Of a stretch of DNA of 64,000 nt, positions 1-9,136 are shown in pieces (the stretch's first letter is position 1; the number at the start of each line of letters is the position of its first letter). The translations under genes and the position numbers were made by a program. This DNA comes from Geobacteraceae bacterium (GTDB lineage Bacteria > Desulfobacterota > Desulfuromonadia > Geobacterales > Geobacteraceae): positions 44,869-108,868 of the forward strand of contig JAMXLF010000019.1 in NCBI GenBank assembly GCA_024281055.1, given 5' to 3'. The notes under the pieces were generated by a model. It was not told the DNA's origin. It did not search any database and worked only from the letters and a program-made list of their open reading frames with translations.

Positions 1-685
1 GGGAGCCGAGGCGGTTCGCCTCCGCCTGCGCCCGGTCGCTGTCGTCGGCAAGAAGGGCGATCTCCAGGTCCATGGCGCTCACGCCGATCCGGAACGAGAT
101 GGCCGTATCGTCCCCCTTCTCGGCAAAGCCGTAAGTCCTGTCACGACCGCCGGTCAGGAGGGCGAGCTGCCGCGGGTCACCTGACCGGGCAAGCTGTCGC
201 GCCAGCCGTTCGGCCGTCGGCAGAGGCTCTTCCTTCCGGGTGACAGGCCCGCTTTCCTTTTCCACACCATGGGAGTTCCCCTTTTCGGACTGGACGGCAG
301 CAGGACTGAGCGACTCCGCACGCTGCGCCACCTGCACCTTTTCCTGGGGGGATTGCCGCAGGGTTATGGTCAGGGCTACGACGAGAACCGCGGCCACAGC
401 CAGGACGGAGGAGGCAGCATACCACTTCCGGTTGCTCACGGTTGCAGTGTTCTGCACCAGTTCGCGGGCCGTGACGTAGATATCGCGGCACCTCCCGCAC
501 TCCGCCAGGTGCCCCAGCAGGCTGTCCCGCTCGTCAGCGCTCATGGCTCCGTCCACCAGCGCGGCCATCGCTTCGGAGGACGGACACGACGTGGCGCCCG
601 CGCGGTCTCCGAGCGCGCGGGCCATGGCGCGCCCCAGGACCAGGTCGCGTTCCTTCGGTTGGTCGATTCTCCGGCTCTCGTTCAT
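1..685 (-). CDS. Zinc-finger anti-sigma factor, C-terminus beyond the left edge
   Basis: The first 228 residues of a probable membrane-bound anti-sigma factor are visible; the rest lies outside the window. Cys34, His59, Cys63 and Cys66 form a zf-HC2 type zinc finger (HLAECGRC at 59-66). A single hydrophobic segment at about residues 88-109 would anchor the protein in the inner membrane, with the finger in the cytoplasm and a periplasmic C-terminal part of unknown fold. In this family the finger domain binds and silences an ECF-type sigma factor. The gene lies 108 bases after the sigma gene on the same strand, so the two probably form a pair under the upstream riboswitch. ATG at 685 is the only sensible start; the ribosome binding site in front of it (GGGAT) is weak, and the short frame in the gap ends 3 bases before it. 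Confidence 0.85.
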   Translation of the reverse strand, partial: MNESRRIDQPKERDLVLGRAMARALGDRAGATSCPSSEAMAALVDGAMSADERDSLLGHLAECGRCRDIYVTARELVQNTATVSNRKWYAASSVLAVAAVLVVALTITLRQSPQEKVQVAQRAESLSPAAVQSEKGNSHGVEKESGPVTRKEEPLPTAERLARQLARSGDPRQLALLTGGRDRTYGFAEKGDDTAISFRIGVSAMDLEIALLADDSDRAQAEANRLGS

Positions 686-688
686 GGG

Positions 689-790
689 TCATCCCGAAAA
701 GTTGGTGGTATTCCGTTGCGGCAGGGTGGAAAGAAGCTTTCGCACCGATACCATCACCGCCTGTTTTTCTTTGACGGACATCTCCACCAT
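689..790 (-). CDS. Possible 33-residue ORF between sigma and anti-sigma genes
   Basis: A short ATG-initiated frame (begins MVEMSVKEKQ) fills almost the whole gap between the sigma and anti-sigma genes, starting 3 bases after the sigma stop codon and ending 3 bases before the anti-sigma ATG. The packing suggests it could be translated to couple the two genes, or it could be a small regulatory peptide. I recognise no family, and a frame this short can arise by chance. Confidence 0.25.
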   Translation of the reverse strand: MVEMSVKEKQAVMVSVRKLLSTLPQRNTTNFSG

Positions 791-793
791 TTT

Positions 794-1726
794 CTACACA
801 TCGATGAAATCGTCGAGGGAAAGCCCCCGGCCGATGAGGACTTCGCGCATCCGCGCGAGAGCTCTCCTGATCCGGGCGTCGACCGCCTTTTCCGAAAGCC
901 CGAGGATCGAGGCGATTTCCCGCGGGGATTTCGGCTCCTCTTCCTCGTCGCCGGGAAACCGCATCCGTATCATGAGCCGCTCTTCCCCGCTCAGATCGGC
1001 TACCACCTCGGCCAAGGCCCGGCGCACCGTGGCTTCCTTCTGCCCGCTTATGAGCAGCTCTTCCGCGTTGTGCGCCGGATCGGCGACGACGATCTCCGTG
1101 GTGTCGTCATCCGTGATCTCCTTCCCCGGCGCAAGCCATGACGAGCCGGGCTCACCTCCCCACGCGAACGCCTTTTCCCGTCCGCGCATCCGGCCGAGCA
1201 TCAGCTGCAGGCTCTCCAGGGGCTCTAGGATACCATAGACGATCTCCAGATGTCCCTGGGCCTCCGTGACGGAACAACCGCGTCCGAAGACGAGGTCATA
1301 GAGCCGGCAACCCACCTCACCCATCTCCTGGGCCCGCTCCCGGGCGCGGCTTCTTCCTTTTTTTTGCCGCACGAGATCGACAACGAGGTTGGAAATGATG
1401 GTGGTGATGTAGGTGGTAAGCTTCGCCTTCCCCCTGAACTCCCGCAAGGCCTTGAAATCGTCAGCCTTCAGGCGGTCGAGGACCTCGTTCAGCAGCTCGT
1501 CCGCTTCGTTTTCCTGGGAAAGACCGTCGGAACGGGGCAACAGAGAGGGAGCGGCGAACTCGCCATCGGCCGGACCTTTGCCGGCGACCGCCCTGCGGCA
1601 CTGTCTTTCGATGTAGGTGAGATTTTCGACGATCAGACGCGAATGGTCGCACATCTCCCCCATGGCTGGTTGAGACGGAACGACGCGGCTGGCCCCTCTT
1701 CGAAATAATTGCATTGCACGAACCAT
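794..1726 (-). CDS. RNA polymerase sigma factor, ECF-like
   Basis: This 310-residue protein has the two-domain plan of group 4 (ECF-like) sigma factors. Residues about 75-122 fit sigma region 2, with a helix rich in T, I, S, N and L followed by DLVRQKKGR. The C-terminal part (about 235-300) fits region 4, including the helix-turn-helix stretch SPREIASILGLSEKAVDARI. The linker of about 110 residues is longer than in typical ECF factors. The partner is almost certainly the anti-sigma factor encoded next on the same strand. Transcription must pass the GEMM riboswitch and hairpin at 1809-1966. The start is uncertain: ATG at 1726 has no clear ribosome binding site, and ATG codons at 1714, 1663 and 1654 are also in frame; homology to region 1.2/2 would begin after the last of these. 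Confidence 0.85.
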   Translation of the reverse strand: MVRAMQLFRRGASRVVPSQPAMGEMCDHSRLIVENLTYIERQCRRAVAGKGPADGEFAAPSLLPRSDGLSQENEADELLNEVLDRLKADDFKALREFRGKAKLTTYITTIISNLVVDLVRQKKGRSRARERAQEMGEVGCRLYDLVFGRGCSVTEAQGHLEIVYGILEPLESLQLMLGRMRGREKAFAWGGEPGSSWLAPGKEITDDDTTEIVVADPAHNAEELLISGQKEATVRRALAEVVADLSGEERLMIRMRFPGDEEEEPKSPREIASILGLSEKAVDARIRRALARMREVLIGRGLSLDDFIDV

Positions 1727-1808
1727 AACAGTAAAGACTACTCAGGCTGATAAGACACTGGTATCAAAGGAAAAATGCTTCGTGAAACCAGCGCACGAAC
1801 CACGAAAA

Positions 1809-1840
1809 AACGCCCAATCCGATGACGAAAAATGGGCGTT
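1809..1840 (-). terminator. Terminator hairpin of the riboswitch expression platform
   Basis: Eight-base arms AACGCCCA and TGGGCGTT enclose a 16-base loop and are followed on the minus strand by a run of T (GGGCGTTTTTTCG). It lies between the riboswitch aptamer and the sigma gene, the expected place for an on/off transcription terminator. Read on the plus strand it lacks a T-tract, so it acts for the minus strand. Confidence 0.7.
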
Positions 1841-1867
1841 AATCAGCCAACGAGGAAACAGCTGGCG

Positions 1868-1966
1868 AAATTTACCTTCTTCGGCGGCCCAGCCATCCGC
1901 AGCTGCGGATCTGTGACTCTGCGTCCCCGGATTGCTCCGGGTTTGCTCTTATCGGAGGGATAAATA
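1868..1966 (-). promoter_or_regulatory. GEMM-I riboswitch, likely the cGAMP-sensing (GEMM-Ib) variant
   Basis: On the minus strand the sequence shows the GEMM core: GAGCAAAC, a helix CCCGGA closed by a GCAA (GNRA) tetraloop, GGGGACGCAGAGTCAC, a second hairpin (ATCCGCAGCTGCGGAT) and a 3' segment GGGCCGCCGAAG. The ends TATTTATCC and GGTAAATTT can pair as P1. Aligned with the Vc2 c-di-GMP aptamer, the base corresponding to G20 is A (the A of GAGCAAAC). Published work on Geobacter GEMM-Ib RNAs links A20 to 3',3'-cGAMP recognition. The intercalating A47 is kept. A terminator follows at 1809-1840 and the sigma gene at 1726. The class call is solid; the ligand is inferred from one position. Confidence 0.8.
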
Positions 1967-1994
1967 TTATGTTGTAAAGAGTACGCTGATACAA
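1966..1994 (-). promoter_or_regulatory. Possible sigma-70 promoter of the riboswitch transcript
   Basis: TTGTAT and CATAAT are separated by 17 bases on the minus strand. The transcript would begin near 1959, just inside the 5' edge of the aptamer. The match to consensus is modest, and if P1 is as long as drawn the real start must lie a little further upstream. Confidence 0.3.
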
Positions 1995-2311
1995 AAAAAG
2001 TCCGATTCAATCACGTATTGATTGAAAAGGACCTTCGCGCCCTCCTTTCACAATTCTTCATTAGTCAATGCACAGCAGTTGTTATGCAATTACACGTTTA
2101 CTGCCCGTTTGTCAATGGAATATTCAGAAATCCAGCAGGTTCTTCGGCTCTTACCGTTCTGACCGGGACGCAGTGGTGTAGATCATGGTTGTCTTGCGGC
2201 TCGCAGTACAGATGAGGAGGGAGAAGAAGCATTGCCATCATCTTATTATTTTTAATTTATGTTTTATCAAAAATTGGGTATAGTTTGCGATATCTTTCGC
2301 AACAGGAAGTG
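1995..2311. other. Intergenic stretch, no convincing gene
   Basis: No frame here shows recognisable protein features. A 65-residue plus-strand frame at 2018-2215 lacks a good ribosome binding site and looks accidental. TTGCGA-N6-TCGCAA at 2286-2303 is a small inverted repeat just before the broken gene at 2312. AT-rich sequence at 2240-2275 could hold the promoter for that gene. Confidence 0.5.
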
Positions 2312-2547
2312 ATGCCCTCCGTGAAAACCAGCCTTGTTCTCAAGCCGGGGCAACGAAGGGCACAAAAAGCTTGACCGACAAGAACGGTGACAATCTCGTA
2401 TGTGTACGTTACAGGTATGGCGCAAAGACCCGGCAACGGCTGAAAACAATTGAAATGATAATCGAGCGAACAGATTGGGAACCTCCGGTTGAAAAATTCT
2501 CAGCCGACACAGTTGTGACATTGAAAATCGAAAAGTATGAGACATAA
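2312..2547 (+). pseudogene. Frameshifted small conserved protein
   Basis: The frame opens with MPSVKTSLVLKPGQR (ATG at 2312, AGGAAG just upstream) and then runs out of frame near 2356. One base over, the sequence continues as GTKSLTDKNGDNLVCVRYRY and ends in KIEKYET followed by TAA at 2545-2547. Together the two halves read as one protein of about 78 residues with a single missing base (236 bases, where 237 would be in frame). The joined sequence resembles short conserved hypothetical proteins I recall from Geobacter-type genomes, whose role is unknown. The deletion could be real decay or a sequencing error. Confidence 0.6.
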
Positions 2548-2640
2548 TGCGCAAGAAAGTCAAAGAAGCTGGTGGGAAATGGATGTTATTATGGCAAGGC
2601 TACTTATATTTTTGACAATTGGATAACAGGAGGAACGCAG

Positions 2641-3357
2641 ATGAGATTAAAGGCGATGGTTATCATAGCATATACCATAATAACGTTTGCGTTACCTCAA
2701 CCAACCAACGCAGCAGATATAATTCCCAATAATAAAGCATGGACGCTTGCTTTGGGCGCAGTTATCAACCGACAGAACCACGGAGACAGCATCTATCTAG
2801 GTGGCTTTCAACAGAATGAAAAAAGCAAGGAAAGAGCCAAGATGATTTTGTCAAAATGGTGGGGTGTCGAATCTACTGAAGACCTGTTGTTTACGCTGAG
2901 CTGGTTGAAATTGCAAGGTCACCGCAAAGAATATAACGAGATTAAGACCGCTCTTAACAAGATGTCTGAATCACAATTGCGACAACTGAAAGAACAATTA
3001 TCCAATACCCCAGAACTACTGAGTAAACTGGAACATGTATTGGCGACTAAGGATAGTCTTGGAGAAGCGGGTATACTGGCGTGGGACATGGGACGATTTG
3101 TAAATGTGTGTGGATGGGGGTACCTGGCAGGCTATATCAATGAAAAAGGGACGTGGCAAATGCTGCGGCCACTGGCGAAAGACATACAAAGAAAATTCAA
3201 TAGTTGGGAACAATATTCGAAAAGCTATCTCGCAGGAAGAGAATTCTGGTCGTCAGATGAGACCAAGAATAAGGAGATAAGATCAATCATCGACTCGTTG
3301 CTGAACGATTCAGATAGCCCTTGGAACTTACATCCCTGGAGTACCAACTTGGATTAG
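2641..3357 (+). CDS. DUF1266-like exported protein
   Basis: The mature part contains the hallmark WWGVESTEDLLFTLSWLKLQ followed by GHRKEYNEI, which resembles the DUF1266 family, and a later WDMGRFVNVCGWGYLAGYI block typical of its second half. The family function is unknown. The first 23 or so residues form a signal peptide (cleavage after TNA), so the protein is probably periplasmic. ATG at 2641 is preferred over the in-frame ATG at 2572 because AGGAGG lies 7 bases before it and because it puts the signal peptide at the N-terminus. The gene stands alone on the plus strand, facing the minus-strand cluster to its right. It is more AT-rich than that cluster, so it may have been acquired. Confidence 0.75.
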   Translation: MRLKAMVIIAYTIITFALPQPTNAADIIPNNKAWTLALGAVINRQNHGDSIYLGGFQQNEKSKERAKMILSKWWGVESTEDLLFTLSWLKLQGHRKEYNEIKTALNKMSESQLRQLKEQLSNTPELLSKLEHVLATKDSLGEAGILAWDMGRFVNVCGWGYLAGYINEKGTWQMLRPLAKDIQRKFNSWEQYSKSYLAGREFWSSDETKNKEIRSIIDSLLNDSDSPWNLHPWSTNLD

Positions 3358-3437
3358 CTCGGTGCGACTCGAACTTTTATAAACATTACTAATTATTGTC
3401 ATTCACGGAAAAAGATAGTTTCCGGATGGGAACTAAT

Positions 3438-3848
3438 TCAGGGACGGGGCTTCAAAAATTCCACCACATCTGCACGAATCGTGATTCTGGGGATGGAGAA
3501 CAGGATAAAATACGCCGATGTGTACTGCTGAAGTATATTGACGAGGGCCTGTGGCTTGTCTTCCACTACCCCTCCATCCTTGTAGAGTTGGTTCATCGCT
3601 TTCACATACTGGGGAGAGACAATGGGAATGAGCCCTAAAAAATTGATGCCCCAATCCGTGCCCACGGCGCTTGTCTTTGCGATTCGATAATTACCCGAGG
3701 TCAGCTGAACGGTGGTCGTGGTTTGCATGGTCGGCTGCCCGCCCCCATCAAAAACCGAGAAAGAGGGCGAAATTGAGTGGGAGGACGCGGCAGCACATCC
3801 GGTGCAGAAGGAAAACAAGATGACCAGCTTTGGAAATAGCCTTTTCAT
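3438..3848 (-). CDS. Small secreted lipoprotein, DUF6567-like
   Basis: The 136-residue product starts with a signal peptide ending in a cysteine (FSFCTGC), a plausible though not ideal lipobox. The mature domain contains TDWGINFLGLIPIVSPQYVK and ends YFILFSIPRITIRADVVEFL. This pattern resembles small bacterial lipoproteins of the DUF6567 type, whose role is unknown. ATG at 3848 is chosen over a longer frame from 4040 because GGAGG lies 5 bases upstream and because it places the signal sequence first. It is the last gene of the minus-strand envelope cluster, 188 bases after the MCE-domain gene. Confidence 0.7.
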   Translation of the reverse strand: MKRLFPKLVILFSFCTGCAAASSHSISPSFSVFDGGGQPTMQTTTTVQLTSGNYRIAKTSAVGTDWGINFLGLIPIVSPQYVKAMNQLYKDGGVVEDKPQALVNILQQYTSAYFILFSIPRITIRADVVEFLKPRP

Positions 3849-4036
3849 GTTTCCTCCTTCGCCATTGTTTAAACGCAGCAAAAGAGTACCACTAAATGAG
3901 AGGCAATCAACCATGCCGGAACCTCGCATAACGACATGATTTGCCGCCTCACCTGGATACCCCGGAGGGGAGAAACATACGAAGCCATGGGCTATTGTGA
4001 AGCAGGTCCGTTGACGGGAAGATGTCCGCACCACGT

Positions 4037-4498
4037 TCATTTCGTCTTGCTGTCGACGTAGTCTTTCAGGAGCCCAATCAGATCGACCGACGATTCCGTA
4101 TCGATGATCTGGCCGTTGTTGCCGAGAACGTGATCCGATCCACCCGGTGTGAGTGCTATGAACTTGTCGCCGATGATCCCCTGGGTCCGTACCGAGGCGA
4201 TGACGTCGTCAGTAAGCTTGATTCCCTGCCGGATTCGCATGAAAACTTTTGCCTGTTCGGTCTTCCGATCGAAGGTAATCCGGTCAACCCTTCCCACATC
4301 TACCCCGGCGATCTCCACCGATGCACCTGCCTTGAGCCCCGCCACAGAGTCAAATTCCCCGTAGACCACGTAATAGGGGCCTTCGAGGATCTCCAGTTTT
4401 CCAAGTGTGACACACAGGTAGACGAGACACAGGCAACCGGTCAGAATGAAAAGACCGACAGCTGCCACCATGCTCGCCTTTTTTCTATCAATCGCCAT
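4037..4498 (-). CDS. MlaD/MCE-domain phospholipid transport protein
   Basis: The 153-residue protein has one N-terminal transmembrane segment (about 10-32) followed by a single MCE domain. The segment YVVYGEFDSVAGLKAGASVE, then IAGVDVGRV and IIGDKFIALTPGG, is diagnostic. MlaD-type proteins form a hexameric periplasmic ring on the inner membrane that passes phospholipids between an MlaFE ATPase/permease and a periplasmic carrier. No mlaE, mlaF or mlaC gene is visible next to it, which is unusual, so this may be a stand-alone copy. ATG at 4498 has GGGGA upstream. Confidence 0.88.
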   Translation of the reverse strand: MAIDRKKASMVAAVGLFILTGCLCLVYLCVTLGKLEILEGPYYVVYGEFDSVAGLKAGASVEIAGVDVGRVDRITFDRKTEQAKVFMRIRQGIKLTDDVIASVRTQGIIGDKFIALTPGGSDHVLGNNGQIIDTESSVDLIGLLKDYVDSKTK

Positions 4499-4582
4499 AG
4501 GATCATCCCCATTGGCAAGAAAATCCTGGCCTGGCAGAGTTCAGATTCTTTGTTCCGGCGTCGGCATATTCTCCGGTTGCCG

Positions 4583-5839
4583 TTACAGTTCGTGAATCAA
4601 CTCGCTCAGGCGGCCCTTGATGGATTCATAGCGGTCCCGAACAGCACTGTCCTTCTCGGCGGTATCGGCCTTGATGCCCAGAACCTCCTTATCGAGTTCG
4701 TTGATTTTCTCGGCATTGGCCTTATCGACCAGCTCTCCCTGGAGTGCCTTGCGAAGGCAGGCATCTGCCCTGCCCAGTTCATCGGCCGCCTTGCCCGGTT
4801 CACCGGCCGTCACCTGGTAGGTTTCGGCATACGCCACATGCAGCTTGGCCTCGATCAGGTTATCCTCTCCCTTCAGGGTGGTTTCCTCTTCCGCGATTCC
4901 CGCGGCCAGATACTCCGCAGACCGCTCGGCCAGGGCCTTGCTCCGCTCCCAGAGGGATTTCAGTCCCGTTGCGGCCACATTACCGCTGGCCGGGATTCTT
5001 TTTTCGAGGTCGGACGCCTCCAGAGATAGCTCGCTAACCGCTTGCCGCTGGCTGGCACGGCCTTTCTTTGCCTCTTCTTCCAGATACACCCTCCCCTGCT
5101 CCAGGTACGTCCTGGCCTCGGCCGTTCTCCCCTCAGAGTATGCCCGGCTGGCCTGCCAGAATTTCTTTTTGGCCAGATGGAGCGGCGATTCGATCATCAA
5201 GTATATCCCCCGCGCCTGCACCTCCGCCATCCACAAAGCCTTGTCCGCTTTTCCGGTTTCCCGGCCGATAAGGTCATACCTGGCCTTGGATATGAATTTT
5301 GCCACCTTGAACAGGGGAAGCTCTACCTCGATGGAAACAAGAGCCCCCCTGGCCAGCGACAATTCCTTCGCGGCCCTCTTTTTGTCGTCTTTTCCCAGAT
5401 ACTCCCTTGCGCGGTCAATGTGAAGCTTCGCCCCGTCAATAGGGAGAAAGACGGCGATTCTGTCCAACGATGCGTAAATTGGGGGAAGATCACCCATAAC
5501 CTTTGAGGGGGGCTCAAACTCCAGATGTTTCATGGCGATCCCGATAAGCCCCCTCGGTATCGCCGTCGAGAGGCTTTCTTTCATCGTACCGATTAATGTT
5601 TCCGCTGCGTCCAGTTCGCGCCAGGCACCGTCAGGGTTATTATGGTTGATGTCCGCCCGGGCCTGGACAATGCGCCCGTGTATGTCCACTGCCGCTCTCT
5701 CGATGGAGACGTCTTCCTGCGACAAGATGCCGTCCTGCAGGTTGGCCTGTATCGGCGAAACTGCTTGAGCAGATGGCATTCCGGAAGCTGAAAGCAGCAT
5801 CACACATAAGAGCGGTACTGTCAGTCGGGCACTGTTCAT
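4583..5839 (-). CDS. YfdX family periplasmic protein (copy 1)
   Basis: The 418-residue exported protein (signal peptide about 1-26, ending AQA) is almost entirely helical and consists of repeated YfdX-like units, with blocks such as VDIHGRIVQARADINHNNPD, LPPIYASLDRIAVFLPID and SIEVELPLFKVAKFISKA. E. coli YfdX is a periplasmic protein of the EvgA acid-stress regulon with reported chaperone-like behaviour; the role here is unknown. A paralogue lies at 13638-14942, on the other side of the efflux genes. AAAGGAG precedes the ATG at 5839. Confidence 0.85.
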   Translation of the reverse strand: MNSARLTVPLLCVMLLSASGMPSAQAVSPIQANLQDGILSQEDVSIERAAVDIHGRIVQARADINHNNPDGAWRELDAAETLIGTMKESLSTAIPRGLIGIAMKHLEFEPPSKVMGDLPPIYASLDRIAVFLPIDGAKLHIDRAREYLGKDDKKRAAKELSLARGALVSIEVELPLFKVAKFISKARYDLIGRETGKADKALWMAEVQARGIYLMIESPLHLAKKKFWQASRAYSEGRTAEARTYLEQGRVYLEEEAKKGRASQRQAVSELSLEASDLEKRIPASGNVAATGLKSLWERSKALAERSAEYLAAGIAEEETTLKGEDNLIEAKLHVAYAETYQVTAGEPGKAADELGRADACLRKALQGELVDKANAEKINELDKEVLGIKADTAEKDSAVRDRYESIKGRLSELIHEL

Positions 5840-6023
5840 GGCTGTTCGCTCCTTTGATGACGGGAAAAGGTCACCTCAGCCAAAAGTATAGCAAAGCAGC
5901 ATGATGGTTCAATGGAGCAACGATCTGAATTGATCCTTTACTTGCGCCGGGCCGCTTGCTGCCTATGAGTCTTTCAAAGCCAGGCATGACCGGCCGTGAG
6001 ATCCGGTGAAACTCCGACAACAA

Positions 6024-9000
6024 CTACCGGAGCCCATCATTGTCATCCTGCTGCTCGAACCTGCCGTAGCGAAGCGCAATGGCGGGGAGCGCAAGGAGAT
6101 TGAGGACCGTCGAGGTCAATAGTCCACCCAGAATGACGATCGCCATCGGCCCCTCGATCTCCCGCCCCGGCGCCCCGCTGCCGGCCGCCATTGGCAGCAG
6201 CCCCACGGCGGTCGCCGTCGCTGTCATGAGGATCGGTGCCAGCCGCTCCGAGGCTCCGCGGATGACGCACTCCATTCCCCAGTGCATTCCCTCCACGGAA
6301 ACCAGGTGTTCGAAGTGCGAAATCAGCATGATGGAGTTACGCAGCGTGATGCCGAATAGCGTCACAAACCCGATCAACGAGCCAAGGGAGAGTGTTCCCC
6401 CCATCATGAAGGCCGCCGCGACCCCGCCGATCAAGGCAAACGGCAGATTGACCAGGACGAGGAGGAGATTGCGCCGGTCCTGGAGCGCAATGGCCAGCAA
6501 CAGAACGATAGCGACGCCTGCCAGGAGGGAGTGGACCAGGAGCTCTCGCTGCGATGCGGCGCGGGCTGTTGCCGTACCGCCGAAATCGATGTAGCTTCCG
6601 GCGGGAAGGGCTAGCTCGGCGAGAAGCCGTTTTTTTGCCCTGGCCACAAATGCACCGGCGTCCCCCCCGGCGACATCGCAGGTAACCGCCTGGACCCGCC
6701 GCGCGCCGTCGTGCAGCACCACGTAGCGGCCTGCCGCTCCCTGAATGGTGGCGAGTTGGCGCAGCTGCACGTAGCTCCCGCCCGGACTGCGCAGGGGCAA
6801 GGTGCCGATGTTGCTTACGGATGTCCGGCTCTGCGGGTCCAGGATTACCGAAACGGCGAAATTTCTGTCGCCCTCGTGGACCTGGCCGACCGTATCCCCC
6901 TGGTAGGCGGTGCGGATGGCATCGAGCACCGGTATGGCGGTCATCCCCCATCGGGTCAGCTCTTCTTTTCCAGCCTGACGTTGAGTTGCGGCATTCCCTG
7001 GGGCGCCTGGATCTTTATTCCGGCCGCCCCGTCGACTTTCCCAAGAATGCGGGCTACATCCTGCGCGGTTTTATCCAATTGGTCGAGGTCGTTCCCGTAG
7101 ATATTCACCACCACCGGGGCCGCGTAGCCGGACAGCGTCTCCTCCACCCGCTCCGACAGGAAGGTGGTGAGCGCAAAGTTCACTCCGGCAAACGGCGCTA
7201 TCGCCTCCCGTATCCGCGTTTCTGCACGTTCGGACTCCTCGCCGGACAGGGGTTTCAGGTCCACCTCGAACTCACTGTCCTGGGTTCCCAGGATATCGTC
7301 CCCCAGTTCGGCCCTTCCCACCCGCTGGGCAACGGAGCGGACAGCGGGGATCTGCAGGAGTGCGCGGGTCACCCGTTCTCCCAGGCGCACTGATTCCGCC
7401 AGCGACGTCCCGGGGACAGCCGACATGTGGAGGATAAAGTGTCCTTCCCGAAGCTCGGGAAGAAAGTCAGCCCTGAAAAACGGCAGGGCCGCCGCACCGA
7501 TGACCGTCAGCAGGAGCACGCTCGCCAGCACCGTGCGCGGATGATTCATTGCCGCTGTCAAAACGGCACCGTACCATGTTTTCGGTTGGGCCTCGACCGG
7601 AGGGGCCTTTTCACCCGTGCCTCCGCGCGGGAGCATGACGAGACAGAGGGCCGGTGTCAGGGTGAGGGCGACGAACAGCGAAGCCAGGACCGCCAGGATA
7701 TAGGCGAAACCGAGCGGGGCAAAGATCCGTCCGGCGAGACCGGACATTGTGACGACCGGGACAAAGACCAGCACCACCGCAAAAGTTGCGTATACCACGG
7801 CGCTCCGCACCTCGAGCGAAGCGTCGAGGACAATGCGCCAGGAGGGAAGCGGCACCTCCCGGCAGCGGTTTTCCTCGAGCCGCCTGGTGATGTTCTGCAC
7901 ATCGACGATGGCGTCATCGACCACCTCGCCGATGGCAATGGCCAATCCGCCCAGGGTCATCGTATTCAGGCTCAGCCCCATTCGTTCCAGAACGGTCACG
8001 GTCGCAAGCAGTGACAGGGGGATTGCAGTACAGGAAATGACCGCCGCCCGCCAATTGCGCAGGAACAGGAAAATGATGATCCCCACCAGTACCGCACCGA
8101 TGAGAAGCGAGGAGCGCACGTTCCCCGTTGCGGTCCGGATAAAGTTCGCCGGGCGGAATATATCCGTGTGCAGGCGGATCCCCTCGGCTTCGAGTGTCGT
8201 GCGAAGCTCATCCAGCGCCCGGTCGAGGCGTTCGGCCACCTGGAGGGTGTTGGCGCCGTACTGGGCGGAGACCATCAGGACGACCCCGACCTTTCCCATG
8301 ACAGCGGCGGCGCTGAACGGCGGTTCGGGACCATACGTCACCCGGGCCACGTCTTCGAGTCTCAGGACGGCGCCGGCACGTTGGAGGACAACGGTCTGCC
8401 CCAGCTCGGCCGGGGTGAGGGACTGTCCGCCGGTCTGCAGCACGATCCGCTGGTTGGCGGTGTCGATGAAACCTCCCCCGCGAACGCCGGTAGCCCGCCG
8501 TGCCGCTGCCAGGACGTCTTCGACGACCAGATTGTTCCTGATGAGAACATCGGGGTTGATCTGGATCTGCACCTGCCGCGTTTCACCGCCGAATACCGCC
8601 ACTTTCGCCACGCCGGGAACGGCGAGGAGGCGCTGCCTGACGGTCCAGTCGGCAACAGTCCGCAGCTCCATCAGCGACCGTTTTCCGGAGGTGAGTCCCA
8701 TGCCAAGCACGATGCTGGTGGATGATGTCAGGGGGGTCATCGCCGGAGGCCGGACCCCCTCGGGGAGCGATCCGGCAACGAGGGCCAGGCGTTCCGCCAC
8801 CACCTGACGGTCGCGATAGATGTCGCTTCCCCCGTGAAACGTCACGGTGATGACGGAAATCCCCTGCATGGAGCCAGAGCGGAGGGACTCGACCCCCGGT
8901 ACGCCGTTCACGGCGTTCTCAACGGGCTGCGTGACCAGCATCTCCACCTGCTCCGGGGAAAGGCCGGGGGCTTCGGTCTGGATGACGACCTGCGGCGGGG

Positions 9001-9133
9001 CGAATTCGGGGAAAACGTCGTAGCTAGCCCGGGAGAGGGAATAGAGGCCGTACAGACAAAAAAGGGAGGCCAGGGCGATGACGATGCCGCGCCGGCGCAG
9101 AGAAAACCCGATGATCCTGCCGAGGGGGCCCAT
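6024..9133 (-). pseudogene. Heavy-metal-type RND efflux pump (CusA/CzcA-like), split by one frameshift
   Basis: The region encodes a complete inner-membrane RND pump of about 1036 codons in two frames. The first part (9133 to 6956, 725 residues) carries TM1, the porter domain and TM2-7, including the TM4 acidic motif AIGEVVDDAIVDVQN. It stops at VRLEKKS. The second part continues one base out of frame from about 6960 to 6024 and supplies the rest of the porter domain and TM8-12. Reading the junction with one extra base gives VRLEKKELTRWGM, exactly what the family has there. So one base is missing near 6957-6964, by mutation or sequencing error. If real, the pump is dead or makes two polypeptides. 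GAGGAG precedes the start, 3 bases after the adaptor stop codon. GEVVDDA-type pumps are related to CusA and CzcA; the substrate is not evident. Confidence 0.85.
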
Positions 9134-9136
9134 CGC

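Noticed and set aside
2018..2215. 65-codon plus-strand frame in the first intergenic region
   Set aside because: No ribosome binding site and no recognisable protein features.
4022..5029. 335-codon plus-strand frame opposite the MCE and YfdX genes
   Set aside because: It is the antisense of two well-supported genes, has no motif or signal and reflects high-GC codon bias.
6950..6970. Programmed -1 frameshift in the RND pump
   Set aside because: No slippery heptamer or downstream stem is evident, and family members are not known to use one; a simple one-base loss is likelier.
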